From an uncultured Allobosea sp. (lineage in GTDB: Bacteria; Pseudomonadota; Alphaproteobacteria; Rhizobiales; Beijerinckiaceae): a stretch of 64,000 nucleotides of DNA. Positions 61,180-64,000 of this stretch are shown one piece after another (the stretch's first letter is position 1; each line of letters starts with the position of its first letter). The stretch spans positions 40,261-104,260 of the forward strand of contig NZ_CAMFJF010000015.1 in NCBI RefSeq assembly GCF_945956895.1, in the 5' to 3' direction. The translations under genes and the position numbers were made by a program. Under the pieces are notes generated by a model, which was given only the letters and a program-made list of their open reading frames with translations, searched no databases and was not told where the DNA came from.

Positions 61180-62391
61180 CTGACGGAGCTCAATCGACCG
61201 CTCGGCCAGGATCGCCCGGCGGCCTCTGGCAGGCCCTGGGGACGCTGGCTCGCGACAGTCGCTGCCGGCTGCGTCGGTTCGGCTGTGCTGAGCCTCGCCC
61301 TGACGGTTGCCTTGCGTCGCGATCCCGATGGCGGCCAACCGATGGCCGTGGCCTCGATCGAGAAGCGTGTCGCCCCCGCCGCCTCCGTATCTGCAACCGC
61401 CGATCCGGCCACCGCCACGCCGCGTGGGCCGGCGAGCGCCGCCCAGCTCGAGAACAGCGCGGGTGTGACCGTGACGCGCGCCGGCGAGGATGCGCCGGAG
61501 GCCATCGTCATCACCATTCCCGACGAGTCGCGCACGATCAGGCTCGCGACGGCGCCCGATAGCCGCCTGGTCGAGCGCTCGCGCTATGGCATGCTGCCGA
61601 AGCTCGGCCCGGAAGGCGCGACACCGGCCAAGGTCTATGCCCGCCCCCTCGGCGCCGAGCCCACGGTCAAGCCGGCCGGCCGCATCGCACTGCTCGTCGG
61701 CGGTCTCGGCATCAGCCAGAACGGCACGGCCGATGCGATCGCGAAGCTGCCGGCGCCGGTCTCGCTCGCCTTCGCGCCCTATGGCACCGAGCTCGAACGC
61801 ACGGTCCAGCGCGCCCGCGGCGAAGGCCACGAGGTCTTCCTGCAATTGCCGATGGAGCCCTTCGACTATCCCGACAACGATCCCGGCCCGCACACGCTGC
61901 TGACCGGTCCGAAGGCGCCTGACAATATCGACAAGCTGCATTGGGCGCTCGGTCGCTTCACTGGCTATGTCGGCATCGTCAATTTCCTCGGCGGTCGCTT
62001 CACCGCCGACGAGAGCGCCCTCTCCCCGGTCCTGCGCGAGCTCGCCGGCCGCGGCCTGATGGTGATCGATGACGGCTCCTCGGCGCGCAGCCAGCTCGCA
62101 GCCGCGGCTGACCGCGCCCGCATCCCCGCCCTGAAGATCGACCGTGTCGTCGACGGCGTCACCCGCGCCGACGCGATCGACAAGGAGCTGGCCGCGCTCG
62201 AAAATACCGCCCGCGAGCAGGGCATCGCGGTCGCCGCCGCCAGCGCCCTGCCTGTCTCGATCGAGCGCATCAATCGCTGGGCACAGTCGCTGGAAGCCAA
62301 GAAGATCGTGCTCGTTCCCATGAGCGCCGCCCGCGGCTTCCGCTCGCCCAAAACGACAGGGTCGCTCAAGTCCACGGGATCGCTGCAATGA
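61180..62391 (+). CDS. Divergent polysaccharide deacetylase family protein, apparent CTG start
   Basis: Member of the divergent polysaccharide deacetylase family (formerly YibQ-like), exported or membrane-anchored. Landmarks are RIALLVGGLGISQNGTADAI, SLAFAPYGTELERTVQRARG, GHEVFLQLPMEPFDYPDNDP and GRGLMVIDDGSS. The first conventional start, GTG 61285, falls in the middle of the transmembrane helix (WLATVAAGCVGSAVLSLALT). The frame is open back to 61129 without ATG, GTG or TTG. The natural N-terminus TELNRPLGQDRP begins at CTG 61180, so CTG initiation or a mutated start is suspected. Function in cell-envelope polysaccharide is inferred. Confidence 0.82.
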   Translation: MTELNRPLGQDRPAASGRPWGRWLATVAAGCVGSAVLSLALTVALRRDPDGGQPMAVASIEKRVAPAASVSATADPATATPRGPASAAQLENSAGVTVTRAGEDAPEAIVITIPDESRTIRLATAPDSRLVERSRYGMLPKLGPEGATPAKVYARPLGAEPTVKPAGRIALLVGGLGISQNGTADAIAKLPAPVSLAFAPYGTELERTVQRARGEGHEVFLQLPMEPFDYPDNDPGPHTLLTGPKAPDNIDKLHWALGRFTGYVGIVNFLGGRFTADESALSPVLRELAGRGLMVIDDGSSARSQLAAAADRARIPALKIDRVVDGVTRADAIDKELAALENTAREQGIAVAAASALPVSIERINRWAQSLEAKKIVLVPMSAARGFRSPKTTGSLKSTGSLQ

Positions 62392-62912
62392 CTGACAAGG
62401 CCCCCGAAGGCTATCGCCCCTGCGTCGGCCTCGCCCTGTTCAACGCCGAAGGCCTCGTCTTCGTCGGCAGCCGCGCCGACAAGACCAAGCGCGAGCATGT
62501 CGCGCCGGGCCATGCCTGGCAGATGCCGCAGGGCGGCATCGACGCGGGCGAGACGCCGCTGGAGGCCGCGCGCCGTGAGCTTGCCGAGGAAACCAGCGTG
62601 ACCGCGGTCGAGCTTCTCGCCGAGGCGCCGGGCTGGCTCTCCTACGACCTGCCCGTCGATATCGGCAAGGAAGCCTGGAAGGGCCGCTGGCGCGGCCAGG
62701 CGCAGAAATGGTTCGCCTTCCGCCTGACCGGTTCGGAGAACGAGATCAACATCCTCACCCCGGCCGGCGGCCACAAGGCCGAGTTCGACGCCTGGCGCTG
62801 GGTCAGGCTCGAGGAGACGCCGGACCTGATCATTCCGTTCAAACGGGATGTCTATCTGCAGGTCGCCAGGCATTTCGCCCCCTTCGCGGGTGCGGCCGGC
62901 ACGAGAAGCTGA
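62388..62912 (+). CDS. rppH: RNA pyrophosphohydrolase RppH
   Basis: Nudix hydrolase, 174 aa, that removes pyrophosphate from 5'-triphosphate RNA ends and so starts mRNA decay. It has YRPCVGLALFNAEGLVFVG, WQMPQGGIDAGETPLEAARR with the rest of the Nudix box (ELAEETSV), and WLSYDLPVDIGKEAWKGRWR, QAQKWFAFRL and FDAWRWVRLEETPDLIIPFK, all typical of RppH. It overlaps the deacetylase stop by 4 nt. Confidence 0.95.
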   Translation: MTDKAPEGYRPCVGLALFNAEGLVFVGSRADKTKREHVAPGHAWQMPQGGIDAGETPLEAARRELAEETSVTAVELLAEAPGWLSYDLPVDIGKEAWKGRWRGQAQKWFAFRLTGSENEINILTPAGGHKAEFDAWRWVRLEETPDLIIPFKRDVYLQVARHFAPFAGAAGTRS

Positions 62913-62934
62913 GCGTCTCAGCCCAAGTCGCCCC

Positions 62935-63522
62935 TCAGCCCATCGTGTAGACGACGCGACCGATCCAGTAGAACTGGTAGAGGATATGCACGCTGGCGAG
63001 CGCGAGATGCACGCCACGTCGCGCGGAAACATTGGCGATCAGGCAGAGCGCCAGCCCGATCGGAACCTGCACGAGATAGTCGCCGCTGAGCTGGGTCCAG
63101 TGTTCGGCGCCCTTGATCAGCGTATCGACGATATCGAGCAGGAAAGCCGCCGCGAGCAGGCCAAAGAACCAGCGCCGACTCCGGATGAAGAAATCCTCAT
63201 AGCCGGCATATTCCGCGATGTTGTCCGGGAAGAGCAGCGCCGAGATCAGGTAGAGCACGACGGCATAGCCGATCAGGAAGAGATAGACGCCGAAGCTCCA
63301 GGCCGGGATGCGCGACAGTCCGAACTCCCACCACCAGAACAGCACGAGCTCGAGCAGAATCGAGCCGACCCAGAGCATGTGGAGCAGCGAAACGCGGTGG
63401 CGGCCGGGATGCTGAATGAAGCTGGCGATGCCGGCCAGCATCCGCGTGATGCCGAGGCCGATGACCATGCCCAGGACGATGCGGACATGGGTGAAGAGTT
63501 CGTGCGGCGAGACGGTCTCCAT
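62935..63522 (-). CDS. Hypothetical polytopic membrane protein
   Basis: A 195-aa protein with about five to six hydrophobic segments: residues 12-33 (VRIVLGMVIGLGITRMLAG), 45-62, 72-97 (FGVYLFLIGYAVVLYLISAL), 116-134, 146-165 and perhaps 170-190. Histidines and tryptophans lie near the membrane faces. I recognise no family or motif. It converges with rppH, 22 bp apart, and its upstream region borders the remnant and the IS element. Codon use looks like that of its neighbours. Confidence 0.7.
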   Translation of the reverse strand: METVSPHELFTHVRIVLGMVIGLGITRMLAGIASFIQHPGRHRVSLLHMLWVGSILLELVLFWWWEFGLSRIPAWSFGVYLFLIGYAVVLYLISALLFPDNIAEYAGYEDFFIRSRRWFFGLLAAAFLLDIVDTLIKGAEHWTQLSGDYLVQVPIGLALCLIANVSARRGVHLALASVHILYQFYWIGRVVYTMG

Positions 63523-63926
63523 ACTCCGTGCTTAGAGCATCGGACGCGTCGGTAGCCACCGATTTCGAGGCGCGCCTCATGCGATCGTCGCGATGAAGGC
63601 GAAATGGCGTCCCGGAAGGGGATGCCTGATGCTCAGTATTCCAACGAGTTAGCGGAAAGTGAGGCTTTCCGCACCGACAGGCTTTTAAAGGGCTCTCAAA
63701 ATCCGAGTGTCCACCGGATCATGCCGCTCTGAACGGCTGTCAGCTCGGCCCGGCGGCCTCTGCATTCTACGCGGAAATCAATGCTGCGACGAGCGCCGAG
63801 CAGCTCAGCGGTATCGCAACGCGATTGTGGCCATTCTGGGGCGCCGGCCAGATTCCCGACGATGAAGCGGAATGGACTTGTCCCGGCAAACTGGAGAGCT
63901 CTTCTGAAGGAAGGAGGAGCATTTCA
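63523..63926. other. Intergenic region with gene remnant and IS left end
   Basis: About 400 bp without an intact gene. It starts with a half P7-like motif (GAGCATCGGAC near 63535), continues with a lower-G+C stretch (63620-63720), and holds the putative gene remnant described separately, ending at the likely left end of an IS near 63873. The short ATG frame at 63781 is judged spurious. Confidence 0.6.
63663..63872 (+). pseudogene. Possible gene remnant interrupted by the IS element
   Basis: An open frame of about 70 codons with no good start, reading NGCQLGPAASAFYAEINAAT and then SAEQLSGIATRLWPFWGAGQ-IPDDEAEW. The composition (aliphatic-helical, then acidic DDEAEW) looks like true coding sequence and resembles small Hyphomicrobiales proteins with an LW..WG.G.I.DD.A motif. 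It is cut at 63872, where a TGGACTTG sequence, a plausible IS3-type terminus, begins. Function unknown. Confidence 0.35.
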
Positions 63927-64000
63927 TGGGCAAGCGGCAACGCCGGCTGGGGAAGGAATTCGAGGCGGAGGCCGTTCGTCTGGTTGAGACGAGCGGCCGC
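63873..64000 (+). mobile_element. Left end of an IS3-family element (partial)
   Basis: Starts with TGGACTTGTCCCGGCAAA, a 5'-TG terminus as expected for IS3-type elements, followed 54 bp later by the transposase OrfA start. The other end is outside the window, so the boundary is inferred. Confidence 0.6.
63927..64000 (+). CDS. IS3-family transposase OrfA, N-terminal fragment (runs off window)
   Basis: The first 24 codons read MGKRQRRLGKEFEAEAVRLV, the start of a Transposase_8-type helix-turn-helix OrfA that binds IS ends. A strong ribosome site (GGAAGGAGGAG) precedes the ATG. In IS3 elements OrfB with the DDE domain follows by frameshift. It cannot be confirmed here because the sequence ends. 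Confidence 0.85.

Noticed and set aside
63781..63987. A 68-codon ATG frame before the transposase
   Set aside because: It crosses the likely IS end, is out of phase with both the remnant and OrfA, and has no ribosome site.
1..64000. tRNA, rRNA, tmRNA and riboswitch signals
   Set aside because: No cloverleaf, rRNA-like or known riboswitch sequence was recognised in the intergenic regions on either strand; a covariance-model scan would be decisive.

Overview
The window is G+C-rich chromosomal DNA (about two thirds G+C by eye) with the gene content and order of an alphaproteobacterium of the Hyphomicrobiales. Supporting signs are a class I lysyl-tRNA synthetase, the proB-proA-nadD-rsfS-rlmH-envC-ctpA-deacetylase-rppH block, xerC beside priA, and many dispersed palindromic elements. 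Bosea or a close relative is my best guess, from gene order and protein style only. Nearly all of the window is single-copy core or metabolic DNA. The one mobile-element boundary is at the extreme right end, where an IS3-type transposase begins. I found no rRNA, tRNA, CRISPR array or prophage.

Layout. 1-3 kb: 3'-truncated priA (minus), xerC, a DUF4337 membrane protein. 3-6.5 kb: Dpp/Opp-type ABC transporter (binding protein and two permeases, no ATPase), divergent from the hexuronate genes uxaC-uxuB (6.6-9.5 kb), with a candidate GntR-type operator between them. 9.5-20.5 kb: an orphan family-3 binding protein, an M20 amidohydrolase, lysS, an FAD-linked oxidase, a nitroreductase, a DUF808 membrane protein, a bifunctional beta-oxidation enzyme and an enoyl-CoA hydratase. 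20.7-28.4 kb: bacterial alpha-2-macroglobulin with an intact thioester, plus pbpC. 28.5-32.7 kb: an RND efflux pump. 33-46 kb: a large phosphonate (C-P lyase) locus, phnC-D-E1-E2, phnF, phnG-H-I-J-K-L-M, a 2H-phosphoesterase-like protein, phnN and a hexapeptide acyltransferase, with a Pho box before phnC and two GTNTAGAC sites between phnF and phnG. 46-50 kb: a globin-coupled chemoreceptor, an ETF-beta-type methyltransferase, a glycosyltransferase and a small XRE/2TM protein. 50-53 kb: subtilase, anti-sigma factor and ECF sigma factor in one operon. 53-63 kb: DUF6481 and the proB-to-rppH block. 63-64 kb: a membrane protein, a probable gene remnant and the IS3-type element.

How the genes work together. 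The phn genes could import phosphonates, cleave the C-P bond and recycle ribose 1,5-bisphosphate to PRPP. No phnP was seen, and the 2H-fold protein is the natural candidate to open the cyclic ribose phosphate. The sigma/anti-sigma/subtilase operon is the most interesting candidate system: the periplasmic domain of the anti-sigma factor resembles the propeptide of the neighbouring protease. Other points worth attention are palindromic elements read in frame inside phnI and pbpC, nested composite palindromes, overlapping head-to-head starts of phnN and the acyltransferase, and two genes (rsfS and the polysaccharide deacetylase) whose natural start appears to be CTG.
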